A stretch of DNA of 64,000 nucleotides, taken from assembly GCA_038496675.1 (NCBI GenBank), contig CM076650.1:11633435-11697434 (forward strand). Reading direction: 5' to 3'. Source of the DNA: Rachycentron canadum (Eukaryota; Chordata; Actinopteri; Carangiformes; Rachycentridae). How positions within the stretch are numbered: position 1 is the first letter of the stretch; each line of letters opens with the position of its first letter. This document shows, one piece after another, positions 25,500 to 37,408 of this stretch. Under the pieces are notes generated by a model, which was not told where the DNA came from, did not search any database, and saw only the letters and a list, made by a program, of their open reading frames with translations. The position numbers and the translations under genes were made by a program.

Positions 25500-26940
25500 C
25501 AAACAAAATGCAACTAACCCAAACAGGTGGGAACCAGAGGGGAGAGAGAGAGAAAGACTGGCTGACTAGTCTATACAGTAAATCTTCCTGATGACCAAAC
25601 TCCACCCATTAGACTCTTGCAGCGAGAGGTAGTCAAAGGAAATACAATGTGTTTGTTGCGAGTCAAAAATACGTCTCCAATACAAGACAACGGTCAGAAT
25701 TCTTTGATAGTGGATCAGTTTGAAACATTGCAGGAAATAATGTAACAAGATGGAGCGGTGGCAATGAGCTGTTAGCTGAAGACCTGCAGGCAGCCGGGTG
25801 CACACCTCCAACTTCTCAGCAAGGTAACCATCTCCTTTCACTGCGACCGTCTGTTTGTAGACTGAAATGTAGTCACTGGTTGCTTTTGGTAACATGCATT
25901 CAAATAAACAAGGGGGCTTTATCAACACATTTTTGTTTTGTAAAAACACTTATCCTCACATGTCCATGTTCATTTCCATCCTCAATTTTCAACAGACATT
26001 GTCAGTTTGAGGCAAATCACATCACCAAATGACCCAAAATGTTTTCGATCTCTAACTGCATCATGACACTTGAGTTCTGACCTACTATTAATCAAACCAA
26101 GCAGTTTGCTCACAGGCCAAAGAGAGGAGATATATTGATATATATTGAACAGTCGTGGGAGTGTTGAAAGACATTTATTTCTGTGATCCAGCTAAATACA
26201 GATTTGGCTCTAGAAAATGAATCCTGTTTTGTTTTTAAGATGCCCTTAAATAGACAAGCGAACAGTCTAAAGATGTACATTAGAAGTGCAAAAGCAACCA
26301 TAGTGAGGTTTTATGTGTTAATGCTAACTGTTTATATTGACAGTAGTAAGTCTCACCTTATTAGTAACTAGGGTAATATTCTGTACTGTTGTGTTGCAGG
26401 GTGGGACTGAACACCTGCCTGTGTGCTGGATTTTCCTAATTTGTATAATAAGCTGTAGAAGTGCTTTGTGACAAACACCACTCCCACATCCCTTGAGTCA
26501 GCTGAGCGATCCTGTGGGCACAGGAGGCAAGTGACGAATGAGAGGAGGAGGCTGGCACAGCTGACAGGGTGCACAGTATGAACACAGGAAAGGAAGGACT
26601 TTGAAAGAAACAATTTCATGGAAAGCTACTTTCTCTAAATAATAAACTATTAACTTACCACGTCAAGCTTTATTACCTTTCCAGCCTTTCCAACACATGA
26701 GAAAATATCACAAACAAGAACATTTTAATGAACATGCTGAAATCAATCAGGCCAAAATATCCCAGATACAGAGGCTACCGTCTTGTGCTGGTGACGACAC
26801 GGGGCTCAGAGTCTGCAAAGTAGTGGTTAGGGAGTGGAGCAGCGGTATCGCGGTCCTGCTCATACACTCACTCAATCTAATTGTGATCACAGCCATCAAT
26901 CAAGCATCAAATAACTAAATGAAAAAGGAATGCTTGAACA
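25500..26940. other. Intergenic, nothing recognised
   Basis: The 127-codon minus frame at 25566-25949 shows no domain, signal or splice context that I recognise. Confidence 0.55.
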
Positions 26941-27465
26941 TACACTGATCAGCCATAACATTATGACCACTGAAAGGTGAAGTGAATAACACTGACTATC
27001 TCGTTTCACTGGCGGTGGGTGAAATATACAAGATAGCAAGTGAACAGTTTGTCCTTGTAGTCGATGTGTTGGAAGGAGGAAAAATGGGCAGATGTGAGAC
27101 TTTGACAAGGGCCAAATTGTGATGGCTGGACAACTGAGTCAGAGTGTCTACAGAACGCCAGCTCTGGTGGGATGTTCCTGGTCTGCAGTGGTCAGTACCT
27201 ACCAGCAAGAACGGAAAACCAGCAAACTGGTGACAGGTTCACAGGTCATTGATGCGTGTGGGGAATGAAGACAGGCCGGTGTAGTCTGATACAACAGAGC
27301 TCAGAAAAAGTTCATGCTGGAGCCAAAAGAAATGAGTCACAATACACAGTGCATCACTGTTTGTTGCGTATGGGGTTGAGCATCAGTGTGATTACCTTCA
27401 ATGACAGAAGCCATCTTTGGCCCATGTCTCATCCACTTCCATGGAGCAGCCGGGGTTTATAACCT
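26941..27465 (+). mobile_element. Tc1-like transposon, 5' half only
   Basis: It begins with an intact terminal repeat, tacactgatcagccataaca followed by ttatgaccactg, the same family end as at 11603. A decayed transposase start follows: MGRCETLTRAKL at about 27087, then a stop, then readable scraps ending YTVHHCLLRMGLSISV near 27345-27390, which fits the second helix-turn-helix region of Tc1 proteins. Sequence similarity fades about 27465 and no right-hand terminal repeat is present. The element is 3'-truncated and carries several stops. Confidence 0.8.
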
Positions 27466-29424
27466 TAACTGCTGCCAGGAAGGAGACATTTTAGCTTCAC
27501 ATTAAAGGAGCTGTTGTCCATTTTCATATGCAGTCATCAGCTGAAATGTTGAGAAGTCAATAAGATTGCAGTGGTTCTGTTTTCTGACCAGTCTGTAAAT
27601 GATTAAAACTCTACCTTGATTATTTCCACCTTGTTGTTCCCATAGAAACAGCACAGTCTGCATCCTTTAATGGGGCAAACAACAAAGTAGGACAGCAGCA
27701 GTCCATGTACCCAAATTCCAATTCTCTTCCATTTATTTTCAACAATTTCCTGATAAAATTTGCTTTGCTCTGCAAGAAAACACTGTGATAAATAGGTGTT
27801 CACAAACACACAGCATGCTGCATAGCAAACAACACCATCAGTGCTTCCTTTTGACCCAGAGTTTTCAATCTTGGCAATTGTCTTCTTCAGGTGTTTACTG
27901 AAGGTATGTAGCACACTGAAAAGCTACGACATGTATTGATTTTGCCCTCCACAGTTGTTTTTCAGTATTTCTAGCTCTTTTCACTTTCTGTATTCGCTAC
28001 CTCTCTCATTGTGAGGTAAACTATAAATAATCTTAAAAGTTAAATCCTGTATTTTGCTGCTGGTAACGAGCTAATTTTGTGCAACACTGCCCCTTTGCAC
28101 AACTCACTGTGTTTTTTTGTTTTTTTTTTCAGATCTTTTTCATTGTTCTTTGCTACAGCTAAGGATTTGCAGCCTGTGCAGTAACTACAGTAACTACAGT
28201 AATCACAATCAAGATCAAACCGAGCTGGCAATTTGGACGTCAGCTTGTGTCCACTGATGAAAGCGGCAGTGAATTTGTTTTTCTGCACCCATCTGCACCC
28301 ATCCACTGGAAAAGTACAAATTACTCCCCTATATACATCGGCGCTATACATCAATTTCAGCATCTGATCATACTCTTCTCACACAACAGGAGAAGTTTTG
28401 ATTTGGATAATGAATCTTTGAGAAGCTTGAATGCATTTTAACTCTCAAAGGCATTTATAGCAGTCTTTCTATGGAATGTATCTGTAGATGAAATGAGTAT
28501 ATGCCAATATTGACTGAAACCTCCCTACAGATCTTTTAATTAATTTATACGTTGGTGTGTGAGATTTGAAGGAGTGCGCTGATGAACTGCAACATCTACT
28601 TTTCAGAACAATTAAATATAATAACTGAAAGCCTAAGGAAAGTGGTTCTGTGTCCAGATCACAGCTGTACAGACTGTTATTATTGGTAATACCGTATAGA
28701 TCTGTCTTAACCAAGCCATACTGCTTGGTTTCAGGTTTTGCAAACTACTGATTATATATACTGAAGCATATGGTTTGTCAAGGTTTTTAATAGTTGTCAC
28801 TGAAAATTAAAACAATTTCATGAAAATAATGTGCAGATGAAAATGTTTTGACATTAAATTCAAGTTTTAAAACATTGATGTCAGAGTGAGAAACCAGCCC
28901 CGATCTGACAAGTGAGCCTATAGCACAATTGTAATTTTCCATATGAAAAGGATTCTGTAACCATATTCATCTGCATCATCGTAATCACAATATTTAACCA
29001 CGACAATGACCTTTTTAATTTAACATAATAACCTTAATCATGCTTCAGTTGCTAAGTGTGGGGAAAAAAGGGTGTAAAAAAAAAAAACTCTAAGCTGGGC
29101 AGCATTACATTTTCTTTAAACACATGAGCCCTCTTCAATTAGATCAATGAAAACATCATTCAGTGGAGAAAGGGCTGTAGTGAGTTATCTTATATTTTTC
29201 TGGGGTTGTCTCATTTGGCAGGGGTGGTTCAGCATAGGTTAACTGCAGCAAAGATTTTATTGTAGAACTGCTCACCTCAGCCTATTTGCGACATATTTTT
29301 CTAGACCAGTTCAATCAAAGGATTGTGTTTGAGCACTGTGAATTTTTGCAACAACATCACTGTCCAAGGAGTGCAGCTTCCCCATCTTTCACCCCTTTCT
29401 TTCGCCCTCATATGTTCTTAGCTT
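27466..29424. other. Intergenic
   Basis: Small direct duplications occur at 28179-28203 (cagtaacta three times, imperfect) and 28284-28303 (ctgcacccat twice). No exon or named repeat could be supported. Confidence 0.5.
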
Positions 29425-29700
29425 GGCAGCATGGTGGTGCAGAAAGAAGGTTCTGGATTGAACCCCCTCTGTGTAGAGTTTGTATGTTCCCCCTGTGCCT
29501 GTATTGTTTTCCTCTGGGTACTCCAGCTACCTCCCACAGTCCAAAGACATGCACATTAGGCTAATTGATGACTCTAAATTGCCCATAGGCGTGTGTGCGT
29601 GAATGGTTGTTTGTCTCCATATGTCAGCACTGCAATAGACTTGCGTCCCTGCCCTCCACCAATGTCAGCTGGGATTGGCTCCAGATAATGGATGAATGGT
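29425..29700 (+). mobile_element. tRNA-like SINE copy 2
   Basis: This is the same family as at 21078: ggcagcatggtggtgcag, gattgaaccccctctgtg, gtagagtttgtatgttcccc, acctcccacagtccaaagac, ctaattgatgactctaaatt, gaatggttgtttgtctccat, aatgtcagctgggattggct, and the tail ataatggatgaatgg. The region matching 'gcgacctgtccagggtg' in copy 1 is shortened. No clear target duplication was found. Confidence 0.7.
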
Positions 29701-30619
29701 TTGATTTCATTTTGTCACACAAATATTCAATCACGACTCCCTTTTCCATGTTTGCCTCACACCTAGCCTAGCACCCTAGCACCCATCAGGAACTGCTGCA
29801 GTCCTTCCTGGTTCCACTCAGCAAACAAAATTGTTGTGAACTCATTTTGGCATTTTGACAGTGTCATACCTGAATACGCATAACAAAGCTACATATACAA
29901 GCCAGAAGTAAACAGACTCCAAGGTGAAAAAGATTACATGGTCTGCAGTTGTGTGTGTAAAGCACTGATCAAGTGTGAAGGTGTCGCTGCACCCTGTGGT
30001 CTCTCAGGATCAGAGGCTGCTGCTGCTCCCACGAGGAGCGGGATCCCATCCTGGCCAACCCACCCACCCAGCACACCGTTAGCCTCCGTTAGTTCTCTCA
30101 TGGGATGAAATGCTATTATATTAAGCAGCATCAGCTGTATTAGCAGTGTTTGCTTATGCTACTTGCTTCACTGCTCAGTTTGCAGAGAAATAAAAGCAGA
30201 CTGTCTCACTGCCAAGAGCACACTGGAGGTTCTGCAAAGAGTAGAGTATGTCATGTGTAATGTAGCAGTGGAACTTCCTTCCCCTTGAACTTGTTTTACT
30301 CTACCAGGTAAATGTGATTTTTTTTTTTTTTTTCTTGGTTTTCACATTCAATTATGACCATTGTCTCCCTGGCCATGATTTTTCACGTAAGATTGCAGGG
30401 TGTTCCTTCACTTCAGGTCAAGTAACCTTTACAATAGTAAAGATGCACATACACAAACCCACATTTTCTTGATCCATTTCAATCTTCTACTACAATGACA
30501 GGTTTTAAACGCAACCTTGTGGATTACACAAATATTGAAATATTACATAAATAGTGTTTGTTATTATTTTACAGCTACTTGCATGTGACTGCAGAAAGGA
30601 ACAGTCAATGTTGATAAGG
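29701..30619. other. Intergenic, nothing recognised
   Basis: It holds a T run at 30319-30333 and a slightly GC-richer patch near 30000-30090. No coding signal. Confidence 0.5.
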
Positions 30620-30962
30620 GTTATTTGTAAGTTTTCTTTGCCACCACGTGATTTCTTGCCGTGGGGGGGGTTTGGTTGTGTTGCTTGCCAGGAGCAAGAG
30701 CTAGTACACCCCATGAGCAGTGCTACATCTTCAGGGCAGACTGGATGCAACAGTGAGTTGCTTTCGGAAAGTGATGAGATTGGCTAGAACGGACCGGGGC
30801 TAGCTAGTTAGCATGCTAACTTCAGTAGCGAACAGAAGTTATAGAAACAAGAGTAAAACCTGACGTTGCTTTCCACCACAGCTTTACTCTTGACAAGTAA
30901 AGGGATGAGTTTCTATTCATGTTAACATTGGCCATGTAGCAACAGCAAAACTTACAAATAAC
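30620..30962. mobile_element. Small inverted-repeat (MITE-like) element
   Basis: GTTATTTGTAAGTTTT at 30620-30635 is matched perfectly in inverse orientation by AAAACTTACAAATAAC at 30947-30962, giving 16-bp terminal inverted repeats around 343 bp. Inside are a second inverted pair, caagagtaaa (30848-30857) and tttactcttg (30883-30892), and a 14-bp perfect palindrome gttagcatgctaac (30807-30820). There is no coding capacity. No clear flanking target duplication was seen, so the superfamily is not assigned. Confidence 0.65.
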
Positions 30963-33200
30963 TCCTTTCATCTCTTTAAATTTCTTGTTTGAACTGATTG
31001 ACAGTCAAAAACTACATGTAACTATAAACTGATATCAGATTCAGGATTATATAAACTGGAGAAAAGTAGCTCACGTTTGAGAAGTTTCAACAATGATCAA
31101 AATCACTGCTTCTAATTTACTGTTTATCAACTCATTTCTTCAGTGTTAGAAAATACTCACATGTGATCATAATTCTTAGGAGAAGGTGTTTTCTTAGGTG
31201 TTTCTATTTGTTTGAATTCAACCTTCAGCAACATAATATTCATCCTTCCTTGACTTTGCAACACTTCATCTATGGCTGTTTTTTCATTTTAACTTAAGCC
31301 GGCTGTGGAGTTGATAAAGACTCACAGCTCTGTCCAAATGGACACTGGAGGGCAGGAAAGGGCAGAGGTGCTTCCCTGCTTGGCCTCTGTCTCTCATTCC
31401 TTCCTCTAGTTAGATCAATAACAAGCTCCTTAGCCATAGGTGCTCTCCAGGGAGACAGACCTGGAGCCTTCTCTCCTCAGCTCATTGTCTGTTGCTGACT
31501 CTCGCAGAGCCAAGCACTCAAGCCTGACCAATGCACACAGCCTCAAGCCCTCTGAGGAAATGGAACATACAGTATGCAGGATACACAGAGTTTTTTGTCT
31601 AAATGTGGACATGCATGCATGCACACTTGACGTCTGAATCTCTCTCTCACACGCCGCCACACACACAAAATACAATCATAAAAATGCTTCAATTAAACAT
31701 GGTCGAAACGACATGCAATGTCTTGAACACTAGAAAAGATAAAGTAGTGACAACCGTAATCCTTTTAATTGCAGTATGATGAATGTTGTGCTACGCCACA
31801 CATCCTGCAACTAGATTAATATTAATATTTGGGTGTGATTAAGTGATATTAAGTGACATAGAAATATGCGTTTCACGAAAATGGATTCAATTTCACAAAC
31901 TGTATTTGTGCTTTTATGGCATACATCCTCAGTTCACACACTGGAATTTTATTGGAGACGCACAAATGCTGCCCCTAGTGGGTAATCTGTATGTGTACAT
32001 AGTTATAATTATAACATTTGTATATACAAATACATGAATGTCTGATGACAAGCAAAGAAATAATAAATTGCTCCTGTAGCTTTTCTTATCCATGTTTGTT
32101 TTGTTCAGCAGAACAGCCTGAACTTCATCTAACATCATGATTACTTATCTGACTCAACCTGTCTCCACTGGACACGACGAATGCTTTCTCTGCCTCCTCT
32201 CTACTGTTTAACTAATAGTTTTATTGTCACATGTCAGCATACACCTGATAACCATTCACATCCTTGTTGACATCCTTATCTTTCACACTTTTATGTTGAG
32301 AATTTACTTAATTCATTTCGTACCTAAACTAGCTCAGTTCCCACTGGTTCAGATGGTCCATCCACAGACACTTTATATTTTTAATATGGGCTGTAACACA
32401 TGTTTTGCATCCAGAGCAGGTGATGTGCATGGGACACAGGATCAGCATTAAAGAGTAAAGAGTCTACAGATATGCTCTGTGGCTGTACTTCATACTCATC
32501 TAAAGAAAACATTTACCAAGTAATAGTAGATAACACAGAGACTGTTGGTAATATACTGTAGGTAACAGGTAAAATAGGTATTTGCCCATAAACCAAACTA
32601 TTGGTCAGGATCAGGTGATTCAGATTGATTAGTGTTATGTGATGGCTAATTTTCCAACAAGCCAACAACCGGCAATTGCCAATATATTCACACAGGTGTA
32701 CACTGAAAATTCATCCTATCCTCTGTCATCCATGGTCCTTGATTTGAAAATCAAATTTTACTGAAACACTACAGCTCATAGTCTACTCTTCCTCAATTAA
32801 ACAAATCACCTTGAGAAAAGCAATAAGCTGAAGATAAGCTGAAAAGCTGTCCAACACTGAGAGTGATGGCGTCAGATGAAGGACACCTGCTCTTGCAGCT
32901 TCCAAGTGAACAAACAGGTGGTGGTAAGATATGCTGCTAAATGATAAGGGTGCACCACAACACCCACACCAAAACAGAAATCAGTGCAACAACAATGTGC
33001 ATAATATGGCCCAACTCCTACATAAGTTATGACACCATTTTTTCCTTTCAATACCAATTTTGATGTCTGAGCTTTTATTAGCCAATACTAATCAGATGTT
33101 GTATAAAAAGAAAAAAAAAAGCTGTAAGTGCTACTAACCCTATATGAAAGTGAAGCACAGTATATATATACAAGTGTAACAGGATAGTATATAGATATTA
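30963..33200. other. Intergenic, nothing recognised
   Basis: No repeat family, exon or structured element could be read in this 2.2-kb stretch. Confidence 0.5.
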
Positions 33201-33690
33201 GGGCTGCAAAATACATTAAAATATCCCTATTACAATTAAAGCTATTGTGATTGTGATATGCGATATGATTTCAGTCAGAATATCTATCCATCCATTATCT
33301 ATACTACTTATCCATCAGAGTTGTGGGGGGGCCAAAGCCAATTCCAGCTGACACTGGGAGAGGGCGGGGTACACCCTGGACAGGTCGCTAGTCTATCACA
33401 GGGCTGACATGCAGAGACATACAATCATTCACACTCTCACTAATGCTGGGCCTGGGGCCTTTCAACACAGAAAGGGAATCAAAACCAGAACCCTTGCTGC
33501 TGTTAGGTGACCAGAATAATTGTTTTGAATTTCAGTTTCACTAAAAAAATTTTAAAAATTAAAAAAATTTTAAAAATGATGACGCAATTTTTGTTGAATT
33601 GCAGCTCCTTTGATTTTTTTTGCTGCTCCTGCGAATGGCTCAGTCAGCCATTTTGTGTGTTCGATTATATTTCAATTAGTTGTACAGCCC
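33201..33690. mobile_element. Non-autonomous DNA transposon, split by a SINE
   Basis: The left end gggctgcaaaatac and the reverse complement of the right end, gggctgtacaacta, share GGGCTG plus partial agreement. Subterminal words (attgtgattgtgatatgcgatatg) are typical of fish elements beginning TAGGGCTGCA. A SINE copy (33284-33511) sits inside. Without it, about 262 bp of element remain. An 18-bp AT-rich unit is duplicated in tandem at 33543-33577. No clean target duplication was found, so hAT membership is an inference. Confidence 0.5.
33284..33511 (-). mobile_element. tRNA-like SINE copy 3, nested in a DNA transposon
   Basis: Read on the plus strand this is the reverse complement of the family: ctatccatccattatctata (tail), gccaattccagctgacactg, ggggtacaccctggacaggt, cgctagtctatcacagggct, then a degraded head with ttcaacacagaaagg and accagaacccttgctgc. 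The 7-mer cagaata occurs immediately outside both ends (33276-33282 and 33512-33518), consistent with a target duplication. The copy splits the GGGCTG element at 33201-33690. Confidence 0.7.
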
Positions 33691-33710
33691 AGCAGACAGC
33701 TGAGTAAAAT

Positions 33711-33825
33711 GTCCATCCATCCATTATCTATATCACTTATCCATCAGGGGTGGGGGGCAAAGAACTATTCACACTCACGCCTACGGACAATTTAGAGCCA
33801 TCAATTACCTAAACGTGCATTTTTG
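33711..33825 (-). mobile_element. tRNA-like SINE copy 4, partial
   Basis: The tail tccatccatccattatctat and cacttatccatcaggggtgg are followed by a jump to ctattcacactcacgcctac and ggacaatttagagccatcaa, both from the family in reverse orientation. The middle (the dilute 'gcgacctgtcc' part) is deleted. It lies 20 bp from the right end of the split element at 33201-33690. Confidence 0.6.
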
Positions 33826-33922
33826 AGTAAAATGTTTCAAACCTTATGTGTCCAGGCAATGTTTGATGGTAATTAAGAGTAATGATGAGTAAGCTCTTTA
33901 AAAAACACATCCTTTCAGTTAT

Positions 33923-34339
33923 TTAGGAAAAAAAATGAAATCCATTCATAGATTTATTAATAAATTTCAAATTCAAATTTTGTATCTCTAGAAATTTAGG
34001 ACTTTGTTCACTTAGTAATATACTGATGAAGACCAGGCAGTAGCATTGAATTAGATAATATAGTATAAACCTGGCAGATTTGACAACCTCTGGTTCTACA
34101 ATACAAGGTAAAAATTCATGAGCTACCACAGATAGGATGGAAATGACCTCTGCACACAAGTCAGACAGGGTTAGATTGCACATGAAGAGCTTCAAATCAC
34201 CATTCATGTCCTGCAGAAACCCAGATAAAACATAATAGATAGAAGAAAGAGGGATGAAGAAGAGACAGAGGTAAAGGAAGAGGGCAGGTGGAGCCTGCTG
34301 TTTTTCATTACTTTCAAGAAATTGCATAACTAGCTTCAA
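33923..34339 (-). pseudogene. Open frame, possible decayed membrane-receptor fragment (uncertain)
   Basis: This 138-codon frame contains two hydrophobic stretches, LFLYLCLFFIPLSSIYYVLS and ARFILYYLIQCYCLVFISIL, with LFMCNLTLSDLC between them. The NLTLSDL wording recalls the second transmembrane helix of class-A GPCRs such as fish odorant receptors. Against that, there is no conserved DRY-type motif, no further helices, and a frame of this length is expected by chance about once in a window of this size and base composition. I would not annotate a gene here without homology support. Confidence 0.15.
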
Positions 34340-37179
34340 TATTTGTGTATTTTTAATAAAGGAAATATAATGCTATATTTTGCCCTATACGGCCACATCT
34401 TTTCAAATTTGTTCAAAACAGGAAATATACTGTATATTCATAAGGAAAAAAATGTTCATGCACACAATGACAGATGGAAAAGACATGTAACTCCACAAAG
34501 TGCTTAAAAAGAAAATGTATAATACAACATGCTCAAGTTTTTCTTCCTACGAACTGGCCTTCTTACAAAACCTGTATGACAGTTAACTTTCAATGTCATG
34601 CTGATTCAATAATAAGAAAAAAACCTTCCCCACTCTACTTTATCTACATCATTAATGTTCATTCCAGGCTTGTTCTCCCATAGCAGCGCTATGTTCTCAA
34701 AAATAAATGTACAGAACAACAGGAGACGTTCACAAATAAAACATAATGTTGTTTCAGTGTGTTTTGGAGTACTTAAATGAAAACCTCTTCGCAAAAAAGC
34801 TGTGAGTCCAAGTAAGTTAAAGTAAGTTAAAGCTTGGATATAATTTACAGAAGATAGCTCATTGAACACAAGTGGGTTATTTAAGATTCGTACAAATGTG
34901 TGATTCTGTAAATTCTAAAAAATAACACAAGCTGACAAGAAATGTTGGTAGAGGGATAGTAATAAAGAAGCTGCCGAAGCTTCCCACCCACTCCCTGTTC
35001 ACCCTTTCCACTCTTGGGTGGATGATCCAGGGTTAATGATAACCACTCAATCACACTCCCTCATTCTTTACATCATTGACATTAATTCTGATCATTTGAA
35101 GGAATATAAACTGTACGGCTTCTATTGTACACTTCTGAGGCTTTGATAGTTTTAGGGAAATATGAATGCCACATCTTACAGTTGTATTTTAGGCAACATT
35201 ATTAAGTCAATTAGAAAATCATGTTATTGCAATGCGAACAAAAATTTTAGTCAAGATGATAGCCAGCCGTTAGGAGTCTTGATTCACAACAGTGCCATAT
35301 ACTGTATCTGCTGCAGTTTACGAGACACTTCTGGTGTCTCCCGATGCCAGATGGCTAGCTGGCTCTGAGTATCTTGAAATGAATGTAATGGCCATATCTA
35401 TGACAAGGGCAGGATGAGAGGAGACCACACACTACTCTGAGCTCTTGTTTTGTGCCATTTGACGAGATACCGGCTCTTGTTATGGGACGTGAAACCACAG
35501 CGGTGTGCACGTCAACTGTTTTTTACCCTATTTGCCCCAATGTCTTGTCAAGACACAAATGGCAAGAACAGAATGCATTAAGGTGCAGATTTCCCTGGTC
35601 CGTCTCTGCTATAACTGATCATTGAAGTGTATGTTAGTACATCAGTGGTGTGCAGTGACTTTCACAGAACAGCCTACACTACTAACCTCACCTACCTACC
35701 TACCCAAACACTGAGTTATTCCTGAAAAGGGCTGCGCCACTAACAATATTCTGCCTCAAACTTCTCAAACTTACTACAGATCTTGCACTGACATATCTTT
35801 CTTATTTGTCTCCCACATAGCGCACACCCGAAGAAACTGCTGCAATGCCTCTTTGCCACTAAGTAAACAGAACAGATGTGGGGCATTTGTGACAATTTTC
35901 TTCTTTGCTAGATTTTTGCTATTTAAAAAAAAAAAATTAAACGGCTCTTTAAAAAAATTTTTTTTTTAAATCGTTGAGCTGAACTGAGACTGTTGACAAA
36001 TGTGCTTGTTGTTCCTGTCATCTAAAAATTTCAAGGCAAAGCCAATGATATACAATAAAAGTCAAAGGTTCAAGCTCTCAAGGATTTTTTATTTCATGTT
36101 TCTGCTTTAGAGCAATAAAGGTTTTAGTGAAAGTCACATATTTTTTCAGAAATCCATCCAAGTTTAAGTAGGTTTTCAAACTACTTAGGTTTAACTTTTT
36201 CAGAGGGCAAATTAGGGCTTGATGGGTTAACAAAAAACTGTTGTGGAACAGCAGCATGTGAAGGCCACCTTTGAGTGTGTATATTATTAAAGGGTGACTC
36301 CTAAACAAGGACAGGAGGAGAGATGGGAATAGTCAATATGTTTTATGGCCCAGCTAACATTTCTGTCCCATCCTATATACACTGATGTTTTAGAGTAAAC
36401 AAATTCCAAAAAAATCAAATTTAAGGGTTTAATTTCCTTCAAAACAAGGTCAATTTTGCTAAGTGAATTATTAGAATATGACCAATTTAAAGCACTGTAA
36501 TCTATGTAATATAAACTATGATCTGTCATTGTAACATACTGTAGTATGGCACCTTGCCCAGTCTTCACATGCCCAGAAGGCTCTGCAGCAGACAACTGTA
36601 GATTAAGTCATTAGGAAGTCCAAAACCCCATGATAGCTACTACAGCTTTGGCTTAGTACCAAATATAAAACATTTTAACCTATAATAATTGGGTCTTTTG
36701 TGGAAAAAAAATACATGTGATTATAGCTGAATGCATGCATTTGACAAGTTTGTCAGGGCAGCCCCATGATTTAATTTTTGCAGTAAGTGATGGACAGCAC
36801 TGCAACTCCAAGCTGGGTTTAACGAAAGCCGGATTTCTAATCTTGTCAGCACATTATGCAGATAATGACGGGGATGTGTCCATTCTGGCTGGAAGTTCCC
36901 ACTTTGAATTATGATGGCTACTTACAGAAACACTTTTTCATGAATCCACGCTGCACACGTCATTCATCCGTCCAGTTTTACAGCTGGAATGGAGGATGAG
37001 AGACACTACAAATTCAAGTATGCAAATCTCTTGCATAGTGGCCTGGCCAATACTGCACAGTGAGCAGAAACTTTTCCCACGGTGGCTGTAGGTTGTTGTG
37101 TCAGGTAGCTGGTGCAAGCCATGGTGATTTAATACTCAGTTTTAAACATCTGCACTTTCACAGGATATTTTGTAAAACA
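34340..37179. other. Intergenic, nothing recognised
   Basis: A 10-bp tandem duplication agtaagttaa lies at 34811-34830, and an AT-rich palindromic patch at 35920-35970. No exon seen. Confidence 0.5.
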
Positions 37180-37408
37180 TTACGATATCTTGTGAATTTG
37201 ACCTTTTACCTTTTTGTCACTTCATCGCTTTAACCTGTTGGACACTTATGTGAAATGTTGTCATAATTGGCTCATGCCCTCATGTTATGAGGTCAGTCAC
37301 CTTGACCTTTGGTCGTCAAAATCTAATCAGTTCGTTCTTGAATCCAAGTAAATGTTTAGACGTTCCTGAGATCGAGTTCACAAGAATGGGCTGAATGGAC
37401 AGGCAGGA
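37180..37408 (+). repeat. Fish interspersed repeat (CACCTTGACCTTTGG type), copy 1
   Basis: The words cgatatcttgtgaatttgacc, gtcataattggctcatgccc, gttatgaggtcagtcacctt, gacctttggtcgtcaaaatc, taatcagttcgttcttgaat, and atcgagttcacaagaatggg follow a common teleost repeat recognisable by 'GACCTTTGACCACCAAAATCTAATCAGTTCATCC'-like wording. A second copy lies in a ctnna2 intron. The transposon class is not known to me. Confidence 0.55.
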
